This document shows, piece by piece, positions 16,264 to 27,949 of a stretch of DNA of 64,000 nt (position 1 is its first letter; every line of letters starts with the position of its first letter). A program made the position numbers and the translations under genes. Source of the stretch: Alphaproteobacteria bacterium (lineage in GTDB: Bacteria; Pseudomonadota; Alphaproteobacteria; Rs-D84); assembly GCA_009777955.1 (NCBI GenBank), contig WRKW01000002.1:69294-133293 (forward strand), read 5' to 3'. Below the pieces are notes generated by a model that was given only the letters and a program-made list of their open reading frames with translations, was not told where the DNA came from and ran no database searches.

Positions 16264-18897
16264 TTATATATTGCGGATGATAAACTTTCTGATTATGTCC
16301 ACGGGGATTATCAATGCCGCCAACCCAAGTACAAAAAGCCACTCGTTAAGTGTTAAACCATAACTGCGCAGGATTGCACCACCGAAATATGTCATAAATA
16401 CTTGCACCGCCACGATCAAACATATTATCCATAAAAACCATTTATTCCGTAAGATATTATCAAATATGTTCATCTGGTCGGTTCTGGCATTAAACGCATT
16501 GAATACAGAAATAAACACAAAAAATGCAAAATATCCGGTCAGCAAGTATATATTGTTTTCGTCCGGTCGGAATATCGCCTTTGGAATATCAGACATCAAA
16601 AAGAACAAACTGAGTCCGAATGTCAATAACGCCCCCGTCAATATAGCACCCCACATATACCCATTTACAATATTTTCATCACGCTTCTTTGGCTTTTCTC
16701 TCATAAAGCGGCGCAATGCGGGCTCGCCACCAAAAGCAAGGGCGGCAAATGTATCCATTACCAAATTTATCCAAAGTATCTGCGTTATTGTCAGCGGACT
16801 TCCCAAACCAAGCAAGGGTGCGACAAATGAAATCAGAACAGCTGCCACATTTATAGTCAGTTGAAAGATTATGAATTTACGGATGCTATTGAATATCGTG
16901 CGCCCGTATAACAGTGCCTTGTCTATGGAGCTGAAATTGTCGTCCAATATAATGATGTCGCCGGCTTCTTTTGCGACTTCGGTTCCGCTTCCCATTGCGA
17001 ATCCGACATCGGCCACCTTTAACGCCGGTGAATCATTTACGCCGTCGCCCGTCATACCAACCACCAGATTCAAGTCTTGCGCAATGCGCACAAGACGGCT
17101 TTTATCGCTTGGCAATGCCCTTGCGATAACCCTGATATTTTTAAGTTTCTTTTTAAGGTCTTTGTCGGATACTTTTGCAAGTTCGTCCGAAGTCAAAACT
17201 ATATCGGATTCTGTGCGCAATATTCCTGCCTCGGTTGCTATTGCCACCGCAGTATCAGGCCGATCACCGGTTATCATTACCACTTGAACGCCCGCACTTT
17301 GTACTTCACGGATGGCGGATATTGCTTCGGGGCGCGTGTCGTCCTTAATACCTATAATTCCAACAAGAACCCATTCGCCATCCGGAATTTTATCGTCGTT
17401 AATGTCATTTTTATTTGTCGCAAGCGCAATAACGCGCATGGCGCGAGAAGTCATTTCAGAAATCTTGGATTCAACAACTGACAGGTTCGACAATGGTTTA
17501 ATGTGCCCGTTTTCATCGTAATAGTGTTTGCATTTTTCAATAATTTTTTCTGGCGCACCTTTGATAATTGTAAATTTATAATCCCCGTCTATTTGACTAG
17601 CCGATAATTTCTTTGCACTACAAAATGGAATAGAACGAATAACTTTTGCTTTTATATTGTCGGTTCTGGAAAGCGCAAACTGCGTAACGGCACGTTCTGT
17701 GCCGTTCCCGCCAATTATTTTCTTTCCATTAACAATGGTTTCTGTATTGTGGCGAATCACAGTTGATACAATCTCTCCCAACCTGTCTTCAACTTTATCT
17801 AATGTTCTGTATTCTGTGCCATTCCCAGAAATAAAAGCGACCGCTTCCAGTTCGCCCTTGGTAATTGTTCCCGTTTTATCGCTGAATAAGATATTAAGAC
17901 TTCCAGCGGTTTCTATCCCTGCTATTTTTCTTACCAGAACATTATCGGCCAGCATTTTGCGCATATTTAATGCAGAAACTATGGCGATCATAAGCGGCAA
18001 GCCTTCGGGAACCGCCATAACGATTATTATTACCGCCAACATAACAGCGTGCAGAATATCATTTATAAGCAGCATCCAGTTAGAGCAATATTCAACAATC
18101 AAAGCGAAATCAAAACCATTTTGAACGACAATTCGCTGAAAAAGCAATGCCAAAGCAATCCCTATACCACCAATATATCCGAATTTGCTGATGCCTTTTG
18201 CAAGATTGCTCAACTTTGTTTTCAATGGGGAATCACGCCCGTCATCCAATTGTAATTCTTTCGCGATCTGTCCGTAAACGGATTTGTCGCCGACCGTCAT
18301 AACTTTCATTACGGCATTTCCGAAATACACAACGGAACCGCGAAATACTTTATATTCATCAAGAAGATTCGGGGCAGAATCTTGCGCGCTATAATCACTT
18401 GGTGCGGCTATTTTGCGTGCTTCTTTGGTTTCCCCGTTAAGGGCGGCCTGGTCAACCTGTAATTCGCCATCCAAAATAATCCCGTCCGCCGGGATTTTAT
18501 CGCCCGACATAAGTATAATGCAATCGCCGACAACCAGATCGTCAATCGGCATTTCTATTACTTTATTGTCGCGATAAACCTTGCATACAATCTTGGATGC
18601 TTCTTCTTGCAATTTTCTGAAAGCGTTTTCGTTCTTGTGTTCGGAAAAGGTGGAAACAAGCGTTGCCAGTAAAATGGCAATGGCAATGCCAACGGGTTCA
18701 TACCATTCCGTTTGCCCAAGAAGCGCAAAAATCACATTGATTGCCAATGCAACGATTAAAATCGTAATCAAAGGATTGCGAAGATTTTCCCAGAATTTGT
18801 CCCAGAATCCTTTTGATTTTAATTCGGTCAGTCGGTTGTTGCCATATTGGGATTTTGATTTGTTTGCCTGCAAACTGCTTAGACCATAATTCTTCAT
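16264..18897 (-). CDS. Calcium-type P-type ATPase (P2B/PMCA-like)
   Basis: An 877-residue cation-transporting P-type ATPase. The phosphorylation motif DKTGT has its aspartate at residue 340; TGDGVND lies in the P domain; PEGLP in TM4 and NLVMDTFAALAFGGEPA in the C-terminal membrane part are hallmarks of Ca2+ pumps of the SERCA/PMCA type. The N-terminus has the actuator domain (LNGE for TGE). About ten hydrophobic segments are visible. It should export Ca2+ across the inner membrane. The start ATG at 18897 gives a normal-length N-terminus (MKNYGLSSLQANKSKSQYG). It faces rnj convergently. Confidence 0.92.
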   Translation of the reverse strand: MKNYGLSSLQANKSKSQYGNNRLTELKSKGFWDKFWENLRNPLITILIVALAINVIFALLGQTEWYEPVGIAIAILLATLVSTFSEHKNENAFRKLQEEASKIVCKVYRDNKVIEMPIDDLVVGDCIILMSGDKIPADGIILDGELQVDQAALNGETKEARKIAAPSDYSAQDSAPNLLDEYKVFRGSVVYFGNAVMKVMTVGDKSVYGQIAKELQLDDGRDSPLKTKLSNLAKGISKFGYIGGIGIALALLFQRIVVQNGFDFALIVEYCSNWMLLINDILHAVMLAVIIIVMAVPEGLPLMIAIVSALNMRKMLADNVLVRKIAGIETAGSLNILFSDKTGTITKGELEAVAFISGNGTEYRTLDKVEDRLGEIVSTVIRHNTETIVNGKKIIGGNGTERAVTQFALSRTDNIKAKVIRSIPFCSAKKLSASQIDGDYKFTIIKGAPEKIIEKCKHYYDENGHIKPLSNLSVVESKISEMTSRAMRVIALATNKNDINDDKIPDGEWVLVGIIGIKDDTRPEAISAIREVQSAGVQVVMITGDRPDTAVAIATEAGILRTESDIVLTSDELAKVSDKDLKKKLKNIRVIARALPSDKSRLVRIAQDLNLVVGMTGDGVNDSPALKVADVGFAMGSGTEVAKEAGDIIILDDNFSSIDKALLYGRTIFNSIRKFIIFQLTINVAAVLISFVAPLLGLGSPLTITQILWINLVMDTFAALAFGGEPALRRFMREKPKKRDENIVNGYMWGAILTGALLTFGLSLFFLMSDIPKAIFRPDENNIYLLTGYFAFFVFISVFNAFNARTDQMNIFDNILRNKWFLWIICLIVAVQVFMTYFGGAILRSYGLTLNEWLFVLGLAALIIPVDIIRKFIIRNI

Positions 18898-19112
18898 TGG
18901 AGTGCCTTTATTATTTCCGATTTAATAATCGTCATTTGCCATTGTTGATATATTCGTGGCCTGTATCACAAATTTTTCTGCTGCGCTTTAATGTGAATAT
19001 TATATCAAATTTTGTGTGTAACTTCAACTTTGTAGCATTTTTTGTTGTGTATTAAATATGGGGATGCCCCCGGATCCGTGTGTGAAAATATAAAACAAAA
19101 TAAAATCAAATG

Positions 19113-19140
19113 TTGATTTTTGCCAAAATCTGGTTATAAT
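19113..19140 (+). promoter_or_regulatory. Promoter of tRNA-Arg
   Basis: TTGATT at 19113-19118 and TATAAT at 19135-19140 with 16-nt spacing; the tRNA begins 15 nt downstream. Confidence 0.7.
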
Positions 19141-19154
19141 GCCAATCGTATAAT

Positions 19155-19230
19155 GCACCCGTAGTTCAATGGATAGAATGCCACCCTCCGAAGGTGGAGG
19201 TTGCACGTTCGAGTCGTGCCGGGTGCGCCA
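19155..19230 (+). tRNA. tRNA-Arg (anticodon CCG)
   Basis: A 76-nt cloverleaf. Acceptor stem GCACCCG (19155-19161) pairs with CGGGTGC (19220-19226); the anticodon stem CCACC/GGTGG encloses loop CTCCGAA with anticodon CCG; the T-arm contains GTTCGAGTC; discriminator G and an encoded CCA end the gene at 19230. It reads CGG codons. Confidence 0.97.
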
Positions 19231-19272
19231 AAATCCGAACGTTTGTGCTATTGTGAAACTGAACTTGATGTC

Positions 19273-19434
19273 ATGAAAGATTATTTTTCAAGATTTCATA
19301 TAAATTTGAATGAACCAAACATGATGTTATTTGCGCTTTTGTGCACAAACTTTGCGTATTTTGATGCCGCACAGAAGACAGCGATTGTAATAGCCCTTAT
19401 GATCATGTACAGGAAAAAAAGCCAGCAGAGATAA
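19273..19434 (+). CDS. Small ORF, possible single-pass membrane peptide
   Basis: A 53-codon frame between tRNA-Arg and prfB. The peptide has a hydrophobic middle (MMLFALLCTNFAYF and TAIVIALMIMY) and a basic C-terminus (RKKSQQR), compatible with a small membrane protein. No clear ribosome-binding site is seen and I know no homologue, so it may be a chance frame. It covers most of the otherwise empty gap 19231-19463. Confidence 0.3.
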   Translation: MKDYFSRFHINLNEPNMMLFALLCTNFAYFDAAQKTAIVIALMIMYRKKSQQR

Positions 19435-19463
19435 GATAAACTTGCTGTTATGGACTACATAAC

Positions 19464-20532
19464 TTATTCACTTAACATCGCCAGCATAAAATCATCCAGA
19501 TCCCCGTCCAGTACGGCTTCGCTATCGGTTTTTTCAACCCCTGTACGAACATCTTTTACCAGCTGGTATGGGTATAGCACATAATTTCGTATCTGGCTGC
19601 CCCATTCTATTTTCTTTTGAATTGCTTTTGCGGCATCTTGTTCCGCCGCCCTTTTTTGCATTTCCAGCTCGTAAAGTTTTGAACGCAGCATTTTCATCGC
19701 CATATCTTTATTTTGAAGCTGGCTGCGCTCGTTCTGGCAGGTAACAACTGTGTTTGTTGGCAGATGGGTTATCCGCACCGCGCTATCGGTCTTGTTCACG
19801 TGTTGGCCGCCCGCCCCCGATGCACGGAATGTATCAATTCGCAGGTCTTTGTCACTGATTTCGATTTCAACGTTATCGTCTATATCTGGCCATACATCTA
19901 CGCTGGCAAAGCTGGTCTGGCGTTTTCCATTTGCATTAAAGGGACTTATGCGTACCAGCCGATGCACGCCGATTTCGTTACGCAACCATCCATATGCCCT
20001 TTCGCCCGAAATTCGGAAAGTTATGCTTTTAAGTCCGGCTGTATCGCCGGGGTGTTCTTCGATTATTTCCACTGAAAATTCATGGCGTTCGGCCCAGCGT
20101 TGGTACATTCGTGCCAACATGGATGCCCAATCTTGGGCTTCGGTACCACCGGCACCGGATTGGATAAATAGAAATGCCCCGGCATTATCTGCTGGCTGAT
20201 TAAATAAGGTTATAAATTTGGCATCATGCGCCTGTCGGGAAAGCTTTGATATTGCGGCAATGATTTCCGGATCTTCGGGTGCAATGGTTGCAAGCTCTGC
20301 CAAATTATTATATTCAAGCTCCAGCGACATGAAATCGTTGATGGTTTTTTCAATATTTGATTTTTTCTGAAAAATTTCGCGTGCCCGATCTGGATTATCC
20401 CAAATGTCTGCGGCGGCGGCCAATTGCGACACAGCTGCAAGTTCAGAGTTCAGCTTTGAAAAGTCAAAGAAACCCCCTGACGGCCGAAAGGTCGTCCGCG
20501 ATTTGCTGTAAAATTTCGCGCAAGTCTGTCAT
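19464..20532 (-). CDS. prfB: Peptide chain release factor 2, made by programmed +1 frameshift
   Basis: RF2 terminates translation at UGA and UAA. Translation starts at the ATG at 20532 and runs 22 codons to an in-frame TGA (20466-20464); after a +1 shift at CTT-T it continues in the frame ending at 19464, giving about 355 residues. SPF (about 196-198) is the stop-codon-reading tripeptide and GGQ (about 241-243) the peptidyl-hydrolysis motif. The shift site is followed by DFSKLNSELAA, joining smoothly to the conserved RF2 N-terminal domain. Frameshifting autoregulates RF2: low RF2 pauses ribosomes at UGA and favours the shift. A promoter (TTGACT, 17 nt, TACAAT; 20570-20542) ends 9 nt before the ATG. 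Confidence 0.95.
20463..20478 (-). promoter_or_regulatory. RF2 programmed frameshift site
   Basis: Minus-strand AGGGGG (20478-20473) acts as an internal Shine-Dalgarno sequence, 3 nt before CTT-TGA-C (20469-20463). This matches the E. coli prfB site, which differs only in TAT for TTT before CTT. Confidence 0.93.
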
Positions 20533-20657
20533 AGTGTTCAAATTGTATCAAATCCTGTGTCAAAAGTCAAATTCTGCTATTGAAACCCGATAATGTAAAT
20601 ACACTTGCGGCATGGTGGTCATTTATGATAAAATGCAGAAACGAGAGAGGTCTTTTT

Positions 20658-21845
20658 ATGAAAAAGCTTTTTGCCGCATTTGTTGTCTGTGCCATGTGTC
20701 TTGCATTTTATGTGCCGTCGGGCGCGGATGGCAGCAGTCGTGGAAACGCCGGTTTGGCGAATGCTTACAGACAGAATCAACGCAATACTTATTACGTAGT
20801 TAATACCCCCGATGTTGACAGCGCGTGCCGTGCCCGAATTTTTCAGTGCCTTTCCGATTATTGCGGTGATGTGACTGTAATTCCGGGTCAGCGTGGCAGT
20901 CGTTGTACCAGTGCAAGCGAGGGCGAGCTGTATAACTATGCCCTGCTTTGTTTGCAACGGGATCATTCGGAACTTATGCCGGCATATTCGACCAGTTTTG
21001 CAACCGGCGGCAAAGGCATGAACAGTGCTGCCCGTCTTTGCCCATCCTATGTCCAGCAAGAGCTTATGTCATACCTATCCATGGCGAATATGGCGGAACA
21101 ACTGACCAAACAACGATCTGATACTTGCGTCCACCGCCGCCGCGAATTAGAAGCCGCCATGTCATGTCATCAGATTGCATTATCGAATGGTAATGAAACT
21201 GCAAACAGGCTGAACAGTACATTAACCGATTTCTGTGGGGCTGGTGTGCCGGGCGGATCATCGGAAATGGTTACCAGATATTCAAACGCGGGTAATGTTG
21301 GCGCGAATATTTGGGGTTGGGCCGAAAAAATAGTATCGCTGGATCTGTCTAAAAAGGGTGCCGAATGGCAATCGGCGGTCGACTCTGTTTTGGCCGGTTA
21401 TGTAAACCGAATGAATTTGGCGTGCGGTGAAAATATGCAGTTACAGACAGTCGCACGTGAAAAAGACACTGGGCCGACAAACTTGCAGATTGCGGCGGTG
21501 ATGGCGGTTGGCGCGGCGTTTCCTGTGGATGAATCCTATAAGGATATAGAAGATCCGTACCAAGCAAACCGTTCGCTTTGGCATGAAGTTCGGTCTATGA
21601 CCAATATCTATGACTATGCGTCGGCAAGACAGGTTATCAATGCTGGGTTAAGCAGTGCGCCGACAATACAGAACGCATTTCTGACATCTGCGACAATGGG
21701 TGCGATGCAAAGCGCGTATGCGATTGGGGTAAAGGTATTTTTGTTGCGTGATGCTGCGCGTTGCTATATAGTTCCGGTTCAGCCACTGGATGCCTATGAA
21801 AATAGCGTACTTGCCCAACAGCTTTCCGAATGCAGGTTTAATTGA
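20658..21845 (+). CDS. Secreted cysteine-rich protein of unknown function
   Basis: A 395-residue protein from the ATG at 20658, preceded by GAGAGAGG. Residues 1-23 form a signal peptide (MKKLFAAFVVCAMCLAFYVPSG-A). The first third of the mature part is cysteine-rich (CRARIFQCLSDYC, SRCTSAS, LLCLQRD, LCPSYV), with further cysteines at CVHRRRELEAAMSC, FCGAG and near the C-terminus, so a disulfide-stabilised periplasmic or surface fold is likely. The rest is mostly helical and Ala/Asn-rich. I do not recognise a domain. It is divergent from prfB. Confidence 0.75.
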   Translation: MKKLFAAFVVCAMCLAFYVPSGADGSSRGNAGLANAYRQNQRNTYYVVNTPDVDSACRARIFQCLSDYCGDVTVIPGQRGSRCTSASEGELYNYALLCLQRDHSELMPAYSTSFATGGKGMNSAARLCPSYVQQELMSYLSMANMAEQLTKQRSDTCVHRRRELEAAMSCHQIALSNGNETANRLNSTLTDFCGAGVPGGSSEMVTRYSNAGNVGANIWGWAEKIVSLDLSKKGAEWQSAVDSVLAGYVNRMNLACGENMQLQTVAREKDTGPTNLQIAAVMAVGAAFPVDESYKDIEDPYQANRSLWHEVRSMTNIYDYASARQVINAGLSSAPTIQNAFLTSATMGAMQSAYAIGVKVFLLRDAARCYIVPVQPLDAYENSVLAQQLSECRFN

Positions 21846-21872
21846 TTCAGGTCTGGAAATTCTATCGACTGG

Positions 21873-23273
21873 CTATTGCCTATTAATCTCTGGCAATGCC
21901 GACAAAATCTTTCCGGTTTCTGATGCGGTCACATCAATCCCTATATTTTGTAATTTAGCCAAAAAGTTCGGGTATCCGCGAAATGCATTTCCAGGATTCT
22001 CGATGCGGCTTTGCCCATTTGCAATCGCCGCGCATTCTATGATTCCAAATGTTCCGCGCAGATCTGAACCGACAGTATTTGTCGGCTTTATTTCGGATGG
22101 CAGTATAAAGATTTTAAGCTGACCCTTGGTAAGCCCGCCGGGTGTCGCGATAAATTCTGAATCACAATCGATACCGAATTGACGCATCTGGGGCAACTGT
22201 TGGTCACGCCATGAATTATTAAGATCTGTGACAATCGATCTGCCTTTTGCCCCCGCAAGCAATGGCACAAATACCTGTTGCAGATCGGTTTCTTTTCCGG
22301 GGTACGGACTTGTATGAAGTACCCGTCCTTCAAAATCCGGCCTGTTGGAAAAGTCGAAATATATGCTGTTATCTTCAATCTGGATATTTTTTTTGCCATC
22401 ACCCATCTCGTAAAGGAAATTAAGCCAGGGTCGGCAAGTAGTTGGGTCTATATTTTCCAGTCGCAGTTTTCCACGTGTTCCAAATGCCAAACACGCGTAT
22501 GATCCGGCTTCCAGCCTGTCTGGCATGATTTCAAAAGTTCCGCCCCGCAAAAGCCCTTTGTGCCCGTACGAATGCAAAGCCGTAGAGCCCATGCCGCGCA
22601 ACTTTGCACCCATATTGTTCAGTAATTGCAACAAAGCGGGTATTTCCGGTTCCAGTGTCGCGTTATACATCAAGTTAAGGTATTCCAGAATGGAAACCGT
22701 AAGCATCCAGTGAAATGTAGAACCATGCGATGTATGAACTGTTGAATATATATTGCCATTGCTTATGGTACTATCGGTTGGCAGAAAAAAATCAACCGCA
22801 CTTCCTGAATCTTCTATTTTTGCATCCAGAACGGTTTTAAGCAGGTTTACATGATAATCTATCCCGCGTGCATCCGCATTGCCACAGCCACCGGGAATTT
22901 CCACATGCAGGGAATCAAATTCACGGGTATGCCGGAATCTTGCCAAAAGCGGCCCCCAAAGATAATAGCTGGCGCGGAACTTTCCGGCTTCTGCCGATAA
23001 TCTGTTTGAAGTTATGGTTTTTGCCTGCATGCACAGAATACCTGTGGCCGGATCATATTCCACACGGACACCCAGGTTTATAAGAACCTTTCCCATATCC
23101 AAAACATCGGAAATGTGTGGCACGTTTGTAAGGGTCAGGACTTCATCGGTCAAAAGGCATGCCGCCATAGCCCCCAATATCTCGTTTTTTGCGCCGCTTA
23201 CCTTTATTGTTCCATCAATCGGTCGTCCGCCATTGATTTCAATAAAATCGGGAATGAATAATTCGTTTGACAT
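21873..23273 (-). CDS. murA: UDP-N-acetylglucosamine 1-carboxyvinyltransferase
   Basis: Catalyses the first committed step of peptidoglycan synthesis, transfer of enolpyruvate from PEP to UDP-GlcNAc. The 466-residue protein has the EPSP-synthase-like repeats; VSGAKNE (25-31) holds the conserved Lys/Asn pair, FRASYY (99-104) the substrate arginine, and PGGC at 127-130 the loop cysteine that fosfomycin attacks. The loop sequence after that cysteine (GNADARGIDYH) differs from the usual AIGARPVDxH, and the protein is about 45 residues longer than E. coli MurA, so it is a divergent form. Being next to murE supports MurA over AroA. Divergent from murE with about 110 nt between. Confidence 0.88.
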   Translation of the reverse strand: MSNELFIPDFIEINGGRPIDGTIKVSGAKNEILGAMAACLLTDEVLTLTNVPHISDVLDMGKVLINLGVRVEYDPATGILCMQAKTITSNRLSAEAGKFRASYYLWGPLLARFRHTREFDSLHVEIPGGCGNADARGIDYHVNLLKTVLDAKIEDSGSAVDFFLPTDSTISNGNIYSTVHTSHGSTFHWMLTVSILEYLNLMYNATLEPEIPALLQLLNNMGAKLRGMGSTALHSYGHKGLLRGGTFEIMPDRLEAGSYACLAFGTRGKLRLENIDPTTCRPWLNFLYEMGDGKKNIQIEDNSIYFDFSNRPDFEGRVLHTSPYPGKETDLQQVFVPLLAGAKGRSIVTDLNNSWRDQQLPQMRQFGIDCDSEFIATPGGLTKGQLKIFILPSEIKPTNTVGSDLRGTFGIIECAAIANGQSRIENPGNAFRGYPNFLAKLQNIGIDVTASETGKILSALPEINRQ

Positions 23274-23383
23274 TTTTTGCCCTATTGTTTTTTACAGACG
23301 ATCTGTTTTAAGAATTTTGAAAATAGTTTTTGAATTTATTTTTTGCATGTTGTAAGCTTCTGAAAGACTTATGGAGCATTCTA

Positions 23384-24766
23384 ATGAAAAAATATACAAA
23401 CGCAACAGATAATTCGAATCATATCATGCCGGGTGGGTTGTTTATATCAATGCCTGCGGCAAAAGCCCAAGAATACTTGGATGATGCGGTGGCTCGTGGT
23501 GCCATTGCTGTTATGATTCCGATGGATTCTGCCCTGGTTGTTCCGGCGAATGTGCATGTTATAAAATCTGGAAACATATCTTTGGATGCGGCGCGGGTTG
23601 CTGCGGAATATTATCCGGAAATTCCAAAGCATATATGCGCGGTAACCGGTACAAAAGGAAAAACCAGCACGGTTGCATTTGTTCGGCAGATTATGCAGAT
23701 GTTGGGGAAATCATCGGCTACCATCGGAACCCTGGGCTTGGTCAGTGATAAATGGAACAGCAACGGGCTTAATACCACGCCACGATCTTTTCAATTGCGT
23801 CAATGGCTGTCGCGGCTGGCCGCCGATGAAATTGAATATCTTGCGATGGAAGCATCCAGTATTGGATTGGAAGAACAAAGGATGGAATTTATTGCTTTTG
23901 ATTCTGTTGGGTTTTCTAATCTGGCGCCGGAACATTTGGGTTATCATGGCGATATGGAAAATTATTTCAAATCGAAAAAAAGATTATTCACTGATTTCGA
24001 ATACGGTGTGGCTGTGCTTAATGCCGATGATGAATATGCCATGCGGATTCCATCGCATGGAAAAGTTATAACTTTTGGTCGAACCGGCGCAGACATGAAA
24101 ATAAAAGAGATGGTCGCAACTGCTGGCGGTCAGCGCATAGGGCTGGACTATTTTGGCCAATCCATGACATTGACCACAACATTAATCGGGGAATTCCAGG
24201 TTTACAACGTTTTGATGGCAATCGGCCTTGTAATAGGAATGGGGTTCGCGCCGTCCGAAATTCCCGTTGAACGGATATTTGCCGAATTGCGCGCCCCGCG
24301 TGGTCGGGCGGAATATGTGGGTCGGGCGCAAAGCGGTGGGTGTGTTTATGTCGATTATGCGCATACGGCAGAATCATTGGAAAGCATTCTGATTGCCATG
24401 CGCGCGCAAACCGCCGGTAAACTGCATCTGGTATTTGGCTGTGGTGGCGGACGCGATATTCAAAAACGATCCCGGATGGGATTGGCCGCGGACAAGCATG
24501 CGGATGAAATCATAGTTACCGATGATAATCCGCGTTTTGACGACCCGGCTGAAATACGCAGTCACATAATTGTTGCTTGTCCGCGCGCGATTGAAATCGG
24601 CGATCGTGAAACAGCGATAAAAACCGCCATAGAAAAATTATCAAACAAAGATGTATTGATTATCGCGGGAAAAGGACACGAAACTGAACAAATAGTCGGA
24701 AATTCCAAAACACATTTTGACGATGCGGAAATCGCCAGGAAATATCTGGCTGAAAAACAGCGATAA
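23384..24766 (+). CDS. murE: UDP-N-acetylmuramyl-tripeptide synthetase
   Basis: ATP-dependent Mur ligase that adds the third amino acid to UDP-MurNAc-L-Ala-D-Glu in the cytosol. The 460-residue protein has the P-loop GTKGKTS at residues 89-95, DYAHT in the central domain and DNPR at 381-384; DNPR indicates meso-diaminopimelate as substrate, as expected for a Gram-negative. The N-terminal UDP-binding domain is somewhat shorter than in E. coli. The ATG at 23384 is chosen for the GGAG upstream; the open frame further upstream overlaps the divergent promoter region. Confidence 0.92.
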   Translation: MKKYTNATDNSNHIMPGGLFISMPAAKAQEYLDDAVARGAIAVMIPMDSALVVPANVHVIKSGNISLDAARVAAEYYPEIPKHICAVTGTKGKTSTVAFVRQIMQMLGKSSATIGTLGLVSDKWNSNGLNTTPRSFQLRQWLSRLAADEIEYLAMEASSIGLEEQRMEFIAFDSVGFSNLAPEHLGYHGDMENYFKSKKRLFTDFEYGVAVLNADDEYAMRIPSHGKVITFGRTGADMKIKEMVATAGGQRIGLDYFGQSMTLTTTLIGEFQVYNVLMAIGLVIGMGFAPSEIPVERIFAELRAPRGRAEYVGRAQSGGCVYVDYAHTAESLESILIAMRAQTAGKLHLVFGCGGGRDIQKRSRMGLAADKHADEIIVTDDNPRFDDPAEIRSHIIVACPRAIEIGDRETAIKTAIEKLSNKDVLIIAGKGHETEQIVGNSKTHFDDAEIARKYLAEKQR

Positions 24767-24783
24767 TTTAAGATTTTTACTGA

Positions 24784-25648
24784 CTATCGCTTTCGCATGC
24801 TAACTGATTCCGCGAATGCCTGGAAAATTTTTGCATCGGGATTATTTTTGTCGCCCAAAACAGCCATTTTTTCTGCATGCCATTGGGTTCCTATAACAAA
24901 TTTATTCCATTTGTCTTTTTCTTTGGGCTCTATGGCTTCTATTATGCCGTCGCTTGATTTTGCGGATATTTTAAGACCGGCGCAGAAATCTGGGCACAGC
25001 ATGCTGTTGTGAAAAGAATTTGAATCATATTTTTTGGCACCGGTTATTTTGAAAAGGTCGCTGTCTTTTTCTATATCCACCGTGTGCATGGTATTGTGCG
25101 AATAATGCGCAATTGTTGTTTCGGGTGCGGCACACTTGATATGCGCCATTTTGGCACCAAGATGGCCGGCGATAACCTGCATCCCCGCGCAAAGACCCAG
25201 TGTCGGCAATCTGTGCAAGACCGCATATTGTAAAGCAAGCTTGTTCGCATCAAAGCGTGTAAAATCCGGTGCACCGGACCAATTCGGATTTTGATATGCC
25301 AAAAGCTGTGCGGGAAAATGATAAGAACCGCCGGGCAGCACAATGCCCACAGGTTTCCATCGCCGCAACTGTTCGGCGGTTTTTTCATAAGATATAAAAA
25401 CCGGATACAGATCATAATTCAGCATGGATTCCACAACCCATCGGGTAAGGCCATAGTCTGCCTCTGCCCTGTCAGGATGCTTGTCACGACCCAAAAGCAC
25501 GGCGATTAAGGGTCGCTTGTTTTGATTTTCGCACAGGCGTATCATGGGGATTTTGCCAATTGAATATGTATGGTTTATACGTTCTGCGATCGTATAATAA
25601 TTGTAAAAATCAAACCCGGGATATTGTATTGTTTCCAGAACTATGGTT

Positions 25649-25662
<14 letters not shown>
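24784..25662 (-). CDS. Class I glutamine amidotransferase-like peptidase C26
   Basis: A 292-residue protein related to gamma-glutamyl hydrolases such as PuuD. The nucleophile elbow is LGLCAGMQ with Cys158, and the catalytic His/Glu pair is in WHAEK (His262, Glu264). VLPGGSYHFP (about 109-117) is the family oxyanion-loop region. It cleaves gamma-glutamyl amide bonds, for example gamma-glutamyl-GABA or related glutamyl compounds; the true substrate is unknown. Its start overlaps murD by 14 nt, so a cell-wall or D-glutamate link is possible. It is the last gene of the obgE-murD operon. Confidence 0.85.
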
Positions 25663-27798
<2,136 letters not shown>

Positions 27799-27899
27799 CT
27801 ATCGTAAATTTACAAAAATGCAAGAAATAGAAGTTCGAACGATTGGTGCCCAACGACCATATTACTTTTGACAAAAATGGGTCATGACCCGACAAAATA

Positions 27900-27934
27900 G
27901 TTACATTTTTGTAATTATTAATGTATAATGTAAC
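27900..27934 (+). promoter_or_regulatory. Promoter of DUF285 gene 1 with symmetrical operator
   Basis: TTACAT at 27901-27906 and TATAAT at 27924-27929 are 17 nt apart. An 8-bp perfect inverted repeat, GTTACATT (27900-27907) and AATGTAAC (27927-27934), covers exactly the -35 and -10 regions. AGGAGAG follows before the ATG. The same arrangement is at 52791-52825 for gene 2. Confidence 0.75.
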
Positions 27935-27949
27935 AATAGGAGAGTCCCG

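Noticed and set aside
19155-19463. tRNA-Arg as an integration site of a mobile element
   Set aside because: No integrase, no repeat of the tRNA 3' end and no accessory block follows; prfB is immediately downstream.
20464-20532. Apparent in-frame stop codon at the beginning of prfB, as in a pseudogene
   Set aside because: The AGGGGG and CTTTGAC sequence is the well-known RF2 programmed frameshift site, and both frames join at conserved sequence.
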